43,844 nt of DNA from QFOX01 sp033763655 (GTDB lineage Bacteria > Pseudomonadota > Alphaproteobacteria > Rickettsiales > UBA3002): positions 1-43,844 of the forward strand of contig JANRKD010000010.1 in assembly GCA_033763655.1 (NCBI GenBank), read 5' to 3'. Made by a program: the position numbers and the translations under genes. This document shows, piece after piece, positions 26,243 through 35,881 of the stretch. A model generated the notes under the pieces. That model saw nothing but the letters and a program-made list of their open reading frames with translations, was not told where the DNA came from and ran no database searches. Numbering within the stretch: position 1 is the first letter of the stretch; every line of letters starts with the position of its first letter.

Positions 26243-27016
26243 ATGCCAAGCGCCGCCACCGCCAAAATTTCCTCCACCGTCGATGACGCTGAAGTCGCGC
26301 GTTTCTCGGCCATTGCCGAGGAATGGTGGGATGTGCGCGGGAAATTCGCACCGCTGCATCAACTCAACCCCGTGCGCATCGCCTACCTGCGCGACCAGCT
26401 AATCCGCCATTTTTTCGCCGCCGAGGCGGGGCATGGCGAATCGGCCACACCGCTTGCCAATCTTTCGCTGGTCGATATCGGCTGCGGCGGCGGCCTCGTC
26501 GCCGAACCGATGGCGCGCCTTGGTGCAACCGTCACCGGCATCGACGCTTCCGCCACCAACATCCGCGTCGCCGAACTGCATGCCGGGGCCAGCGGCACCC
26601 CCGTCACCTACCGCGCCACCACCGCCGAACAGCTCGCGCTCGAAGGCGCGCAGTTCGACGTGGTGCTGGCACTCGAAATTATCGAACATGTGGCGGACGT
26701 GTCGCTATTCTATGACGCCCTCATCGCCTTAGTGAAACCCGGCGGCGTGCTGATACTCTCGACGTTGAACCGCACGGCAAAATCCTATGCCCTTGGCATT
26801 ATCGGTGCCGAACGGCTGTTGCGCTGGCTACCCAAAGGCACCCACACCTGGTCGAAATTCATTAAACCGTCGGAAATGGCGGCTGCCCTGCGCCAACGCG
26901 GTCTGCGCGTCGTCGATGTGACCGGCATAAGCTTCTCGCCTATTAACTGGTCTTTTTCATTAAATACCAAAGATTTAGATGTTAATTACCTGCTGGTCGC
27001 CACCGCCGCGAACTAA
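26243..27016 (+). CDS. ubiG: Ubiquinone biosynthesis O-methyltransferase
   Basis: Carries out the two O-methylations of ubiquinone synthesis. 257 residues from MPSAATAKISSTVDD at 26243. Family marks are FSAIAEEWWDVRGKFAPLHQ and LNPVRIAYLRDQL, the SAM motif DIGCGGGLVAEPMARLGATV, ALEIIEHVAD, and the C-terminal GISFSPINWSFSLN with DLDVNYLLVA. It is divergent from the TPR-methyltransferase with 55 bp between starts. An upstream in-frame extension overlaps that gene and is not used. Confidence 0.97.
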   Translation: MPSAATAKISSTVDDAEVARFSAIAEEWWDVRGKFAPLHQLNPVRIAYLRDQLIRHFFAAEAGHGESATPLANLSLVDIGCGGGLVAEPMARLGATVTGIDASATNIRVAELHAGASGTPVTYRATTAEQLALEGAQFDVVLALEIIEHVADVSLFYDALIALVKPGGVLILSTLNRTAKSYALGIIGAERLLRWLPKGTHTWSKFIKPSEMAAALRQRGLRVVDVTGISFSPINWSFSLNTKDLDVNYLLVATAAN

Positions 27017-27074
27017 ATCAAAAAAATTCAGCCATTGTCATCATCCTGTCACAGAACCCGCGTAGAGTGGGAGC

Positions 27075-27809
27075 ATGGAAAAGTTTCAGGCCAACCCGGA
27101 CAATGACATTCTTGAGGAGCCCTACAAAGGCCCCGGGCCGGTTGTCGCAAGCGCGGGCTATATGTCGATCGGGCATATAGTGACCATGCTGCTTGGCGGG
27201 ATTGCGGCGGGAATCGTCGGCTATTTTACCTCGCACAAAACCGTGGCACTCGAAAAAAGCTTCCTGCGCATTGCCGAGGAATATAAAGCCGGCCCCGGCA
27301 AACTCAAACAAATTGCGGGCGATCTGGTGAGCGCCATCCCCAAACTCTCGGAATGGGCGGTATCACATATCCCCTGGACGGAAAAACTTTCCAACTCCGC
27401 GCTGCTCAAGGAACGCTGGCAGGCCATCACCTTCGCCGGCGGCCTCGGGGCTGCCACAGCGTTTGCCGGGTCAACCGTCTGGGGCCTGCTCAAGGGCGGG
27501 CACGAAAGCGCCAGCGGCAGACACCAGTTCGAGCGCGCGCAATCGGAGATCCGCTATCTGCGCGAAATGAACGGCGATCTGGAAAGAATCAACGACGGCC
27601 TGCGCGAGAAATACGTTAAGGCCGCCACAAGCCTCCCCGGCCATTCCGAAGCGGAGGGCGATGTCGCCGTTGCGCCTGAGGGTGAGCCTGCTGCCAGAAC
27701 GCACGCTGAAAAACCGACCTCCGCCATCGCCGCGCAGGACGGTCACGCCGCCCACCATCACGGCAAAGTCCACACCCACGCGCAACACGAACAAACCGCC
27801 CACGCCTGA
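27075..27809 (+). CDS. Two-TM glycine-zipper protein with coiled coil and histidine-rich tail (family member 3)
   Basis: Not recognised. 244 residues. Hydrophobic segment 1 is IGHIVTMLLGGIAAGIVGYF (about 33-52) and segment 2 is FAGGLGAATAFAGSTVWGLL (about 119-138), both rich in small residues. A coiled-coil-like stretch follows (IRYLREMNGDLERINDGLRE), then a Pro/Ala/Glu linker and a tail with eight histidines in the last 22 residues. The order of parts matches the pair at 4094-5167. GGGAG lies just before the ATG. It follows ubiG by 58 bp and could be read through from it. Metal binding by the tail is inference. Confidence 0.72.
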   Translation: MEKFQANPDNDILEEPYKGPGPVVASAGYMSIGHIVTMLLGGIAAGIVGYFTSHKTVALEKSFLRIAEEYKAGPGKLKQIAGDLVSAIPKLSEWAVSHIPWTEKLSNSALLKERWQAITFAGGLGAATAFAGSTVWGLLKGGHESASGRHQFERAQSEIRYLREMNGDLERINDGLREKYVKAATSLPGHSEAEGDVAVAPEGEPAARTHAEKPTSAIAAQDGHAAHHHGKVHTHAQHEQTAHA

Positions 27810-27818
27810 GGCGCCTGA

Positions 27819-28646
27819 TTAATCCAAGGGCCGGTGGTGCGCCAGCACAGGGATTTGCGCCCGCACCTGCGCCACCCGCGCCGGGTCGAGCGTGGCGACA
27901 ATCACCTGCGGCACCTCTTCCACCGCCTCGGCCAGCACCTCGCCCCACGGGTCGATAATCAGGCTATGGCCATAGGTTTCGCGCCCGCCGGGATGGGTGC
28001 CGCATTGCGCCGGAGCCACCACATAACAGGCATTTTCAATCGCCCGCGCTTTCAGTAACGTATGCCAATGCGCCGCGCCCGTGGGCCGGGTGAAGGCTGA
28101 AGGCACTGCCAGCACCTGCGCCCCGCGCAAGGCAAGGGTGCGGTAGAGGGTGGGAAAGCGCAGATCATAACAAATGCTCATCCCAAGCCCCATAGCCTCG
28201 ACCTCCGCCAGCACGGCCTGCGTTCCCGCCATCGCCTGCGAGGACTCGCGGTAGCTATCTCCATTGGCCAGCGTCACATCGAACAGGTGGATTTTATCGT
28301 AGGTGGCGGCAATATCGCCCGCCGGGGAAATTAAAATGCTGCGGTTGAAGGGCTTGTCCATCCCCGCCTCTTTCGCCCGCACCGAGCCGATCAGCAGCCA
28401 GATGCGATGCTGCCTGGCCGCCGCCATCGCGTAGCGCACCCCTTCGTGTTCTGCCATTGGCATATCGGTCATGGCGGCGGTGCCTTCCCGGCGCATGTAG
28501 AACGTATTCTCTGGCGTCGCGACAAATGTCGCCCCCTGCGCTACCGCCGCCGCCAGCAACGGTTCAAGCGCGGCGATATTGGCCGCCATATCGTCGCCAC
28601 TGGTCATCTGAATAGCGGCGGCTATCATCGGTTTCATCCGCGTCAC
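27819..28646 (-). CDS. Carbon-nitrogen hydrolase (Nit/omega-amidase type)
   Basis: Nitrilase-superfamily amidase, 275 residues. The Glu-Lys-Cys triad is visible: Glu46 in ATPENTF, Lys118 in YDKIHLFD and Cys159 in SICYDLRFP. The pattern is that of Nit1/Nit2-like enzymes, which hydrolyse deaminated glutathione or omega-amides; the exact substrate is unproven. The GTG at 28646 overlaps the comF stop by 4 bp (GTGA); the ATG at 28637 is an alternative. This gene and comF are probably one transcript. Confidence 0.9.
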   Translation of the reverse strand: MTRMKPMIAAAIQMTSGDDMAANIAALEPLLAAAVAQGATFVATPENTFYMRREGTAAMTDMPMAEHEGVRYAMAAARQHRIWLLIGSVRAKEAGMDKPFNRSILISPAGDIAATYDKIHLFDVTLANGDSYRESSQAMAGTQAVLAEVEAMGLGMSICYDLRFPTLYRTLALRGAQVLAVPSAFTRPTGAAHWHTLLKARAIENACYVVAPAQCGTHPGGRETYGHSLIIDPWGEVLAEAVEEVPQVIVATLDPARVAQVRAQIPVLAHHRPLD

Positions 28647-29395
28647 TCCCGTACGGTTCGGGCCAGCGCCAGCACCCGCACCTCGCGCGCACCGGCTTTT
28701 TTGAGCGCCCGCGCGCAGGCGTTGGCCGTCGCCCCGGTGGTCAGAACATCATCGACCAATAGCACGGTTTTCCCGGCAAGCAAGGGCTGCGCCTCGGGCG
28801 GCACCGCAAACGCGCGTTTCACGTTACGCAGCCGCGTCGCACGGTCGAGCCGCATCTGCGGTTTCGTGTGGCGCACCCGCTGCAACATCTGCGGCGCGCA
28901 GGGAACGCCTGTCTGCGCCTCCAGCCCATAGGCCAGCAGCGCCGATTGGTTGAACTTGCGGCGCACCAGACGGCGCCAGTGCAACGGCACCGGCACCAGC
29001 ATATCCGCCCCATCAAGCAGCGGCGTGCCGAGGCGCAGCATCATCTGCACATAGCGCGCAAGGCCTGCCCACTGGTCGTGGAACTTGAGGGTGGTGACTA
29101 GCGGCGCGCTTATGGCATCGTAGACCAGGGCGGCGCGGGCGACGTCGAAATCCGGCGGCGTATCAAGGCAGGAAGGGCAGCGCGTTTCCGCTTCGACCGC
29201 CACCGCAAAGGGAATGCCGCAACAGGCGCAGAGCGGGGCGTCGATCATGCGCAGCTTGCCAAAACAGGGCGCACAAAAATTGCCGTCTGCCGTCACATAG
29301 GCACGGCAGGAAGGGCAGCGCGGTGGGTAGACGGCATCCGCCACCAGCCGCGCCAGCGCGCCTGCATTCTGCCACACGGCACGGTAACGGAACAT
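28643..29395 (-). CDS. comF: ComF family phosphoribosyltransferase-like protein
   Basis: 250 residues. The N-terminus has zinc-ribbon pairs (CPSC at about 27-30, CAPC at 41-44, CACC at 56-59, CPSC at 73-76). The C-terminal PRTase fold ends with the PRPP loop VLLVDDVLTTGAT at about 211-223. ComF is linked to DNA uptake in naturally competent bacteria but is also common in species not known to be competent; no other competence gene is here. It is divergent from the methyltransferase at 29452 with a short shared upstream region. Confidence 0.92.
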   Translation of the reverse strand: MFRYRAVWQNAGALARLVADAVYPPRCPSCRAYVTADGNFCAPCFGKLRMIDAPLCACCGIPFAVAVEAETRCPSCLDTPPDFDVARAALVYDAISAPLVTTLKFHDQWAGLARYVQMMLRLGTPLLDGADMLVPVPLHWRRLVRRKFNQSALLAYGLEAQTGVPCAPQMLQRVRHTKPQMRLDRATRLRNVKRAFAVPPEAQPLLAGKTVLLVDDVLTTGATANACARALKKAGAREVRVLALARTVRE

Positions 29396-29451
29396 GCGCT
29401 TCCTTCCTCATTTCGGTAGGCAGCAGGCGGCGCTTCCACTATAGCGAAGCG

Positions 29452-30291
29452 ATGCACCCTGCGCCCCCCATTCTGTTCGACCGCACGCAATTACGCAAGC
29501 GCCACGCACGCGCCGCGCCGGGTTTCGCGCCGCATGATTTCCTCTGGCACGAAGCCGCCGCCCGCATCGAGGAATCGCTCGGCTTCATCGCCCGAAGCTT
29601 CCCGCGCATCCTTGCCTTTGGCGCCCATGCCTTCACGCCGCCTGCGGGCAGCACGCTCGTACATGCGGCTTTTGCGCCGTTGCCCACCCGCCCGCACCTC
29701 ATCGCCGATGAGGAACACCTGCCCTTCGCGCCCGAAAGCTTCGATGCCGTGCTCTGCCTGCTCAACCTGCATTGGGTGAACGACCTGCCGGGCGCCCTCG
29801 CCCAGATGCAGCGCTGCCTGAAACCCGACGGGCTGTTCATGGCGATCCTGCCCGGCGCGGAGACCCTGCGCGAATTGCGCGAAGTGCTCGCCGCCACCGA
29901 AAGTGCCCGCAGCGGCGGAGTCAGCCCGCGCGTTGCCCCGTTCCTCGATGTGCGCGACGGCGGCGCCCTGCTGCAGCGTGCAGGCTTTGCCCTGCCGGTG
30001 GCCGACAGCGAATTACTGACCATCAGTTATGAAAATCTCTTTGCGCTGATGGCGGATATCCGGGGTGCCGGGCAGGTGAATATGCTGCACCAACAGGTGC
30101 AGCATTTTACCCCGCGCGGATTCTTTATCGAGGCGGCACGGCGCTACGCCGACCGCTACGGCGACGCCGAAGGTCGCATCCCGGCAACGGTCGAGTTTAT
30201 CACCCTCACCGGCTGGAAACCCGCCGCCAACCAGCAGCAACCCGCACCACGCGGCAGCGGAAAAATCCCGTTGGGCGACGCGCTACGCTAA
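29452..30291 (+). CDS. SAM-dependent methyltransferase, BioC/NDUFAF5-like
   Basis: 279 residues from the ATG at 29452, beginning MHPAPPILFDRTQLRKRHAR. The N-terminal signature (FDR..LR.R..RA) and the segment LPFAPESFDAVLCLLNLHWV, then NDLPGALAQMQRCLKPDGLF, are those of the NDUFAF5 (complex I assembly hydroxylase) and BioC-like group common in Alphaproteobacteria. The glycine-rich SAM loop is weak here (RILAFGAHAF), as in NDUFAF5 relatives. The end overlaps convergent mutT by 9 bp. Confidence 0.85.
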   Translation: MHPAPPILFDRTQLRKRHARAAPGFAPHDFLWHEAAARIEESLGFIARSFPRILAFGAHAFTPPAGSTLVHAAFAPLPTRPHLIADEEHLPFAPESFDAVLCLLNLHWVNDLPGALAQMQRCLKPDGLFMAILPGAETLRELREVLAATESARSGGVSPRVAPFLDVRDGGALLQRAGFALPVADSELLTISYENLFALMADIRGAGQVNMLHQQVQHFTPRGFFIEAARRYADRYGDAEGRIPATVEFITLTGWKPAANQQQPAPRGSGKIPLGDALR

Positions 30292-30702
30292 CGATTTTGG
30301 AACATGCACACTATCCATCAGCGCCGCGACCAGCGGCAGATCGGCGGGCGGCATCGGCAATGCCGCCATCTCGCGCGGGAATCTCCAGGCCAGATTCTGC
30401 CCTTCAAGCGGGGTTGGAATCCCCTCCCATCTGCGGCAGGCATACAGCAGCATGAGCAGGTGAAAATCCGCGTAAGCATGGCTGACAAAACTCAGCGGCG
30501 CGGCGCATGACTCGCAGATGTCAATGCCCAGCTCCTCGCGCATTTCGCGGCGGAGGCATAATTCGGGCGTTTCGTCCACTTCCAGCTTCCCGCCGGGGAA
30601 CTCCCACAGCCCCGCCATCGGCTTACCTTCTGGACGTTGGGCGAGCAGCACGCGCCCATCGACATCGAACAGCGCCACGGCGGCCACCTGCACTATTTTC
30701 AT
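30283..30702 (-). CDS. mutT: 8-oxo-dGTP diphosphatase MutT
   Basis: Removes oxidised nucleotides from the pool. 139 residues. A complete Nudix box runs from Gly38 to Ile60: Gly38, Glu44, Arg52-Glu53, Glu56-Glu57 and Gly59 are all in place, and the preceding GLWEFPGG is typical of MutT. The start overlaps the argJ stop by 4 bp, so it is translationally coupled to argJ. Its 3' end overlaps a convergent methyltransferase gene. Confidence 0.93.
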   Translation of the reverse strand: MKIVQVAAVALFDVDGRVLLAQRPEGKPMAGLWEFPGGKLEVDETPELCLRREMREELGIDICESCAAPLSFVSHAYADFHLLMLLYACRRWEGIPTPLEGQNLAWRFPREMAALPMPPADLPLVAALMDSVHVPKSLA

Positions 30703-31922
30703 GAGCGGTAATCGGCGTTGATGTCGATATAGCCGTGCGTCAGGTCGCAGGTCCAGATGGTGGCTTCGCCGCCGCCTAAACCAATATCCACCGCAATCCG
30801 GATGTCGCGGGTTTTCATGTGCGCGGCGACGGGCGCCTCGTCGTAACCCTCGACGCGTTCGCCGTCACGCGCGATGACCACGCCGCCAATGGATACCGCC
30901 AGCCGGTCGCGATCGACCCGCTCGCCGCTTTTGCCGACCGCCATGACAATCCGCCCCCAATTGGCATCCTCGCCCGCCACCGCCGTTTTCACCAGCGGTG
31001 AATTGCCGATGCTAAGGCCGATACGATGGGCTGCCGCATCGGATTCGGCGCCTTTTACAGCAATCGTCATTAGTTTCTGCGCGCCTTCGCCATCCATCAC
31101 CACCTGTTTGGCCAAATCAATCATCAGCGCAGTCAGCGCATCCAGGAAGCGTTGCTCATCCTCACCCGCCGGGGTTATCCCCGAAGCGCCGGTGGCGAAC
31201 ATCAGCGCCGTATCGCTGGTCGAAGTATCGCCATCGACCGTAATTGCATTGAAACTTTTTGCGTTACTTTGCTGCAGCATGTGTTGCAGCAAAGGTGCAG
31301 CAATTTTGGCGTCGGTAAAGACAAATGCCAGCATGGTCGCCATGTCGGGCGCGATCATGCCCGAGCCTTTGGCAATACCGTTAATCGTCACAGGCTGGCC
31401 ACCAATAATCACCTGCCGTGTCGCGGCTTTCGGGAAGGTATCGGTGGTCATGATCGCCGCCGCCGCATCCGCCCAGCTATCGGGCGCCAGCGCCCCGTGC
31501 AAGGTGGGCAGCGCTTGCGCAATTTTGCGGTAGTCGAGCGGCTCGCCGATCACACCGGTGGAGGCGAGGTAAACCTCCTGCGGTGAACAGCCGACCGCAG
31601 CAGCAGCGGCCTGCGCCGTCCCCTCCACCGCCGCTACGCCGCGCCGCCCGGTGAAGGCGTTGGCATTGCCCGAATTGACCACCAGCGCGCGGCCCGTGCC
31701 ACCCGCCAGAATAGTGCGGCACCAATCGACCGGCGCGCTGGGTGCTTTGCTGCGCGTGAATACGCCTGCAGCAGTGGTGCCTTCCGCCAGCGCCACCAGC
31801 AACACATCCGTCCGGTTGGCATAGCGGATGCCCGCCTGCCCGGCCGCCATCGTCACCCCCGCCAGCGGCGGCAGGGTGGGCAGGGCGTCAGGCGCCAACG
31901 GCGAACGTGCCAGCGCACCCAT
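30699..31922 (-). CDS. argJ: Arginine biosynthesis bifunctional protein ArgJ
   Basis: Ornithine acetyltransferase and N-acetylglutamate synthase, 407 residues. The self-cleavage site is in KGSGMIAPDMATMLAF; cleavage before Thr196 exposes the nucleophile of the beta chain. The VVNSGNANAFTG and VYLASTGVIGEPL blocks are intact. The start shares one base with the stop of the parvulin gene upstream, and mutT overlaps its end by 4 bp. Whether it is bi- or monofunctional cannot be decided from sequence. Confidence 0.97.
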   Translation of the reverse strand: MGALARSPLAPDALPTLPPLAGVTMAAGQAGIRYANRTDVLLVALAEGTTAAGVFTRSKAPSAPVDWCRTILAGGTGRALVVNSGNANAFTGRRGVAAVEGTAQAAAAAVGCSPQEVYLASTGVIGEPLDYRKIAQALPTLHGALAPDSWADAAAAIMTTDTFPKAATRQVIIGGQPVTINGIAKGSGMIAPDMATMLAFVFTDAKIAAPLLQHMLQQSNAKSFNAITVDGDTSTSDTALMFATGASGITPAGEDEQRFLDALTALMIDLAKQVVMDGEGAQKLMTIAVKGAESDAAAHRIGLSIGNSPLVKTAVAGEDANWGRIVMAVGKSGERVDRDRLAVSIGGVVIARDGERVEGYDEAPVAAHMKTRDIRIAVDIGLGGGEATIWTCDLTHGYIDINADYRS

Positions 31923-32986
31923 TAATTGGCTTTCTCTTTTTCGGTTTTTTCTTTTTCGGCATGGGCGGGCGCTTCGTCGGCCTTCTCGTCCGGTTTCTCG
32001 TCGGCTTTATCGGTTTTCTCCGCCTTCGCATCGCCTGCGGGTTTTGCCGGTTCTGCCGCTTTGGCCGCCGGCTTACTTTCCGCCACCTTCGGTGCCGGTT
32101 CGGCTTTCGGTGCGTCGGGCTTTGCCTCGGCCTTGGCCGCATTCGGCATATTCTTACGGAACGGGGTTTCCTTGCCCGAGGCGTCAAACACCTTCACATC
32201 CGCCGCCTTCACCATGCCGCTGATATACTCGTTGAGCTTCTTATCCTGCAAGGCGGCGCGCAGGGCGTCCTTGCTGTCGTTGAAGGTCGGCGCGCTGACC
32301 TTGCGCACATCCTCGACCTTGATGAGATGGTAGCCAAATGGCGATTTCACCGGGCCGGAAACCTCGCCTTTTTTCATGGCAAAGGCCGCATCGGCGAATT
32401 CCTTGACCATTTTGTCGCGGGTGAAATAGCCCAGATCGCCGCCCTGTTTGGCCGAAGCAGCATCCTTCGAGTAATCGCGCGCGACCTCCTCGAAGCTTTT
32501 GCCCGCGTCGAGCTTGCTTTTGGCGTCTTTGGCATCCTGCTCGCTGGCCAGCAGGATATGGCGGGCATGGAGTTCTTTCTCGTCCTTCATCGCGGCCACC
32601 TGCGCGTCATATTCTTTCTTCAGATCGGCATCCGTAATCAAATCGGCCGTTTTGCTGTCAAGAAAGGTGCGCACCACCAGCTTTTTCTTTAAATCCTCCA
32701 TCTCGCGCTGCAATTTATCGGATTTATCGACCCCCTGCTTGAGCGCCTCGCCATAGAGGATTTTCTCGGCCATCACCGCCCGCAGCACGCGCTCGCGCAC
32801 ATCGGGCTTGACGCTGTCGAACGCCGGGGCCTGCCCGGCGGGGAAGAGGCCTTCCCAGGTGCGCTGCACCTCCGAGGAGCTGACATCCGTCGCGTTGACT
32901 TTCATGATAACATATTCATCCGCCACCGCAGGGGCAGAAAAAGCGAGCAGCAGCGCCGCTACCGAGACAGCCTGAACAAAACGCAT
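31922..32986 (-). CDS. Periplasmic parvulin-type peptidyl-prolyl isomerase
   Basis: 354 residues from the ATG at 32986, which is preceded by AAGGA. A signal peptide is evident (MRFVQAVSVAALLLAFSAPA, cleavage after AVA at about residue 22). A SurA-like N-terminal helical part is followed by a PpiC domain (ELHARHILLASEQDAKDAKS through KSPFGYHLIKVEDV). The last ~70 residues are Lys/Ala/Glu/Pro low complexity. It likely folds or holds outer-membrane proteins. Secretion fits its place divergent from secA, 162 bp away. An in-frame extension to 33100 is not supported. Confidence 0.92.
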   Translation of the reverse strand: MRFVQAVSVAALLLAFSAPAVADEYVIMKVNATDVSSSEVQRTWEGLFPAGQAPAFDSVKPDVRERVLRAVMAEKILYGEALKQGVDKSDKLQREMEDLKKKLVVRTFLDSKTADLITDADLKKEYDAQVAAMKDEKELHARHILLASEQDAKDAKSKLDAGKSFEEVARDYSKDAASAKQGGDLGYFTRDKMVKEFADAAFAMKKGEVSGPVKSPFGYHLIKVEDVRKVSAPTFNDSKDALRAALQDKKLNEYISGMVKAADVKVFDASGKETPFRKNMPNAAKAEAKPDAPKAEPAPKVAESKPAAKAAEPAKPAGDAKAEKTDKADEKPDEKADEAPAHAEKEKTEKEKAN

Positions 32987-33093
32987 GGGAGTATCCTTGC
33001 CGGGTAAGAGTGGGGAGATAAATGCAGATGTGGTGCCATAAATCGCCCGCAAGCGCAAGGGGGGAGAATTCGCCGGTTTTACAGGCAGTGCGG

Positions 33094-33122
33094 TTGACAT
33101 GACGGCCCGCGCACCCTATGTA
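33094..33122 (+). promoter_or_regulatory. Sigma70-type promoter of secA
   Basis: A consensus -35 box TTGACA (33094-33099) is followed after 17 bp by TATGTA (33117-33122), upstream of secA and in the right direction. The start site would be near 33129, giving a leader of only about 20-30 nt. The perfect -35 and ideal spacing make it the best promoter candidate in this divergent region. Confidence 0.7.
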
Positions 33123-33148
33123 TCCGCGCGGATTGACCCTCTTATGAA

Positions 33149-35881
33149 ATGGATGCCATGCTCGCCCTTATCGCCAAGAAAATCTTCGGCAGTTCAAACG
33201 AACGCTTTGTGGCCTCACTCCAGCGCGAAGTGACCGCTATCAACGCCCTTGAGCCGGAAATGGTCGCGCTCAGCGACGCGCAACTGCGCGGCAAGACCGA
33301 AGAATTTCGTGCCAAACTGGCAGCGGGCGCGGCGCTCGACAGCCTGATGGTGCCCGCTTTTGCAGTGGTGCGCGAGGCCGCCAAGCGGGTGCTTGGCATG
33401 CGCCATTTCGATGTGCAGTTGGTCGGTGGTATCGTGCAACACAGAGGCATGATCTCCGAAATGAAAACCGGCGAAGGCAAAACCCTCGTCGCCACCCTGC
33501 CTTCGTACCTCAACGCCCTCACCGGCAAGGGCGTGCATGTCGTCACCGTCAACGACTACCTCGCCCGCCGCGATTCGGAGTGGATGGGGAAAATCCATGA
33601 GTTCCTCGGCCTTTCCGTCGGCGTCATCGTCAGCAACCTCGAAGAAGCCGAGCGCCGCGCCGCCTATGCCTGCGATATCACCTACGGCACCAACAACGAA
33701 TATGGCTTTGATTACCTGCGCGACAACATGAAATACAGCCGCGAGCAGATGGTGCAGCGCGGCTTCCACTTTGCGATTGTCGATGAGGTGGATTCCATCC
33801 TGGTCGATGAGGCGCGCACACCGCTAATTATTTCCGGCCCGACGGAAGACAATTCCGAGTTATATGTTGCAGTGGACCGCTACATTCCGCAGCTCGTCGC
33901 CGCCGATTACGAGCTGGATGAAAAATCACGCAACGTGACGCTGAACGAAACCGGCGTAGCGCATATCGAGCAATTGCTCGCCGAGGGTGGCCTGTTACAA
34001 GCAGGAAGCGGCCTCTACGACATCGAAAACGTCAGCATCGTCCACCATGTCAACCAGTCGCTGCGCGCGCATACGCTCTTCAAGCGCGACACCGACTACA
34101 TCGTCAAGGACGGCAAAGTCATCATCATCGACGAATTCACTGGCCGCATGATGGATGGCCGCCGCTACTCCGAGGGGCTGCATCAGGCACTCGAAGCCAA
34201 GGAGAAGGTCGCCATCCAGAACGAGAACCAAACCCTCGCTTCCATCACCTTCCAGAATTACTTCCGCCTGTATGAAAAACTCGCCGGGATGACCGGCACC
34301 GCGATGACCGAAGCGGGCGAGTTCAGCGATATTTATAAGCTCGAAGTCGCTGAAATCCCAACCAACGTGCCCGTCTCACGCAAAGACGAACAGGACGAAA
34401 TCTACCGCACCAGCGACGAGCGCGATGCCGCCGTAGTTGCCCTTATCAAAACGGCGCATGAACGTAACCAGCCTGTGCTGGTCGGCACGGTCAGTATCGA
34501 GAAATCGGAATCCTTCGCCGCACGGCTGAAAAAAGAAAAAATCCCGCATCAGGTATTGAACGCCCGCTACCACGAGCAGGAAGCCTTTATCATCAGTCAG
34601 GCAGGGCGGCCCGGCGCCGTCACCATCGCCACCAACATGGCCGGGCGCGGCACCGACATTATGCTCGGCGGCAATGCCGACATGCTGATTAAGGCCGAAA
34701 CCGCAAACCTCAGCGACGCCGCCGAAATCGCGCGCGTGGCCGAACGCATCCGCGCGCAGGTCGCCGCCGATAAGGACATCGTGCGCGCCGCCGGTGGCCT
34801 GTTTGTCATCGGCACCGAGCGCCACGAATCGCGCCGCATCGACAACCAGCTCCGTGGCCGCTCTGGCCGTCAGGGCGACCCCGGTGCCTCGCAATTCTTC
34901 CTCTCGCTGCAAGACGACCTGATGCGTATTTTCGGCTCCGAGCGCATCGATACCGTGCTGGTCAAACTCGGCCTGAAAGAGGGCGAGGCAATTATCCACC
35001 CGTGGATGAGCAAGGCGATCGAGCGGGCGCAAACCAAGGTCGAGCAACGTAACTACGAGATCCGCAAGAACCTGCTCAAGTTTGACGACGTCATGAACGA
35101 CCAGCGCAAAGTGATCTACGAACAGCGCATCGAGCTGATGGAAGTGACCGACGTGCGCGAGACCATCATCGACATGCGTACCGACGTTAACCAGCAACTT
35201 GTCACCCTCCATATCCCGCCGCAGGCTTATGCCGAAAACTGGGATGCCGCAGGCCTGCATACCGAGTTGCTGCGCGTCTATGGGCTCGACCTGCCCATCA
35301 GCCAATGGGCGGCGGAAGAAGGCATTGCCCACGAAGAAATACTGCACCGCGTGAGCGCCGCAACCGATGCGCTGTTTGCCGAAAAAGCGGCGAGTTTCCC
35401 GCCCGAAATTTACCAGATGGCGGAAAAACGCATCCTGCTCGAAACGCTCGACCAGCTCTGGAAAGACCATTTACTCTCGCTCGACCATTTGCGGCAGGGC
35501 ATCAACCTGCGCGCCTATGCGCAGCGCGACCCGCTCAACGAATATAAGCAGGAAGCGTTTGGCCTGTTCGAGAGCATGCTCAACCATCTGCGCGAGGTGG
35601 TGATTACCCGTATCGCGCGGCTACAGATCCGCGTCGAGCTGACCGACGAATTAATGCGCCTAAAGCCGCCGGTGGCAACGCAGGAAAGCCGCGTCGATCC
35701 CGCCCTCGCCCACGAGATGGATGCGTCCTTGCGCTCTCCGGCACAAACCCTGCGCATGCATGTGAAGCCCGAAGAGCGCGTGGCGACCGACCCGGCAAGC
35801 TGGGGGAAAGTAGCGCGCAACGAGGCGTGCCCCTGCGGCTCAGGCAAAAAGTTCAAGCATTGCCACGGGACGCTGGCCTAG
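33149..35881 (+). CDS. secA: Protein translocase ATPase SecA
   Basis: Motor of the Sec export pathway, 910 residues. Walker A MKTGEGKTLVATLP is near residue 105 and the DEAD-like box IVDEVDSILVDEARTPLIIS follows. GRGTDIMLGGNAD and GRSGRQGDPGASQFFLSLQD are intact. The C-terminal SecB/lipid-binding zinc motif is complete (Cys894, Cys896, Cys905, His906). An ATG at 33158 (MLALIAKKIFGSSNERF) matches the usual SecA start better than 33149; neither has a clear ribosome binding site. The stop overlaps the convergent membrane gene by 4 bp. Confidence 0.98.
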   Translation: MDAMLALIAKKIFGSSNERFVASLQREVTAINALEPEMVALSDAQLRGKTEEFRAKLAAGAALDSLMVPAFAVVREAAKRVLGMRHFDVQLVGGIVQHRGMISEMKTGEGKTLVATLPSYLNALTGKGVHVVTVNDYLARRDSEWMGKIHEFLGLSVGVIVSNLEEAERRAAYACDITYGTNNEYGFDYLRDNMKYSREQMVQRGFHFAIVDEVDSILVDEARTPLIISGPTEDNSELYVAVDRYIPQLVAADYELDEKSRNVTLNETGVAHIEQLLAEGGLLQAGSGLYDIENVSIVHHVNQSLRAHTLFKRDTDYIVKDGKVIIIDEFTGRMMDGRRYSEGLHQALEAKEKVAIQNENQTLASITFQNYFRLYEKLAGMTGTAMTEAGEFSDIYKLEVAEIPTNVPVSRKDEQDEIYRTSDERDAAVVALIKTAHERNQPVLVGTVSIEKSESFAARLKKEKIPHQVLNARYHEQEAFIISQAGRPGAVTIATNMAGRGTDIMLGGNADMLIKAETANLSDAAEIARVAERIRAQVAADKDIVRAAGGLFVIGTERHESRRIDNQLRGRSGRQGDPGASQFFLSLQDDLMRIFGSERIDTVLVKLGLKEGEAIIHPWMSKAIERAQTKVEQRNYEIRKNLLKFDDVMNDQRKVIYEQRIELMEVTDVRETIIDMRTDVNQQLVTLHIPPQAYAENWDAAGLHTELLRVYGLDLPISQWAAEEGIAHEEILHRVSAATDALFAEKAASFPPEIYQMAEKRILLETLDQLWKDHLLSLDHLRQGINLRAYAQRDPLNEYKQEAFGLFESMLNHLREVVITRIARLQIRVELTDELMRLKPPVATQESRVDPALAHEMDASLRSPAQTLRMHVKPEERVATDPASWGKVARNEACPCGSGKKFKHCHGTLA

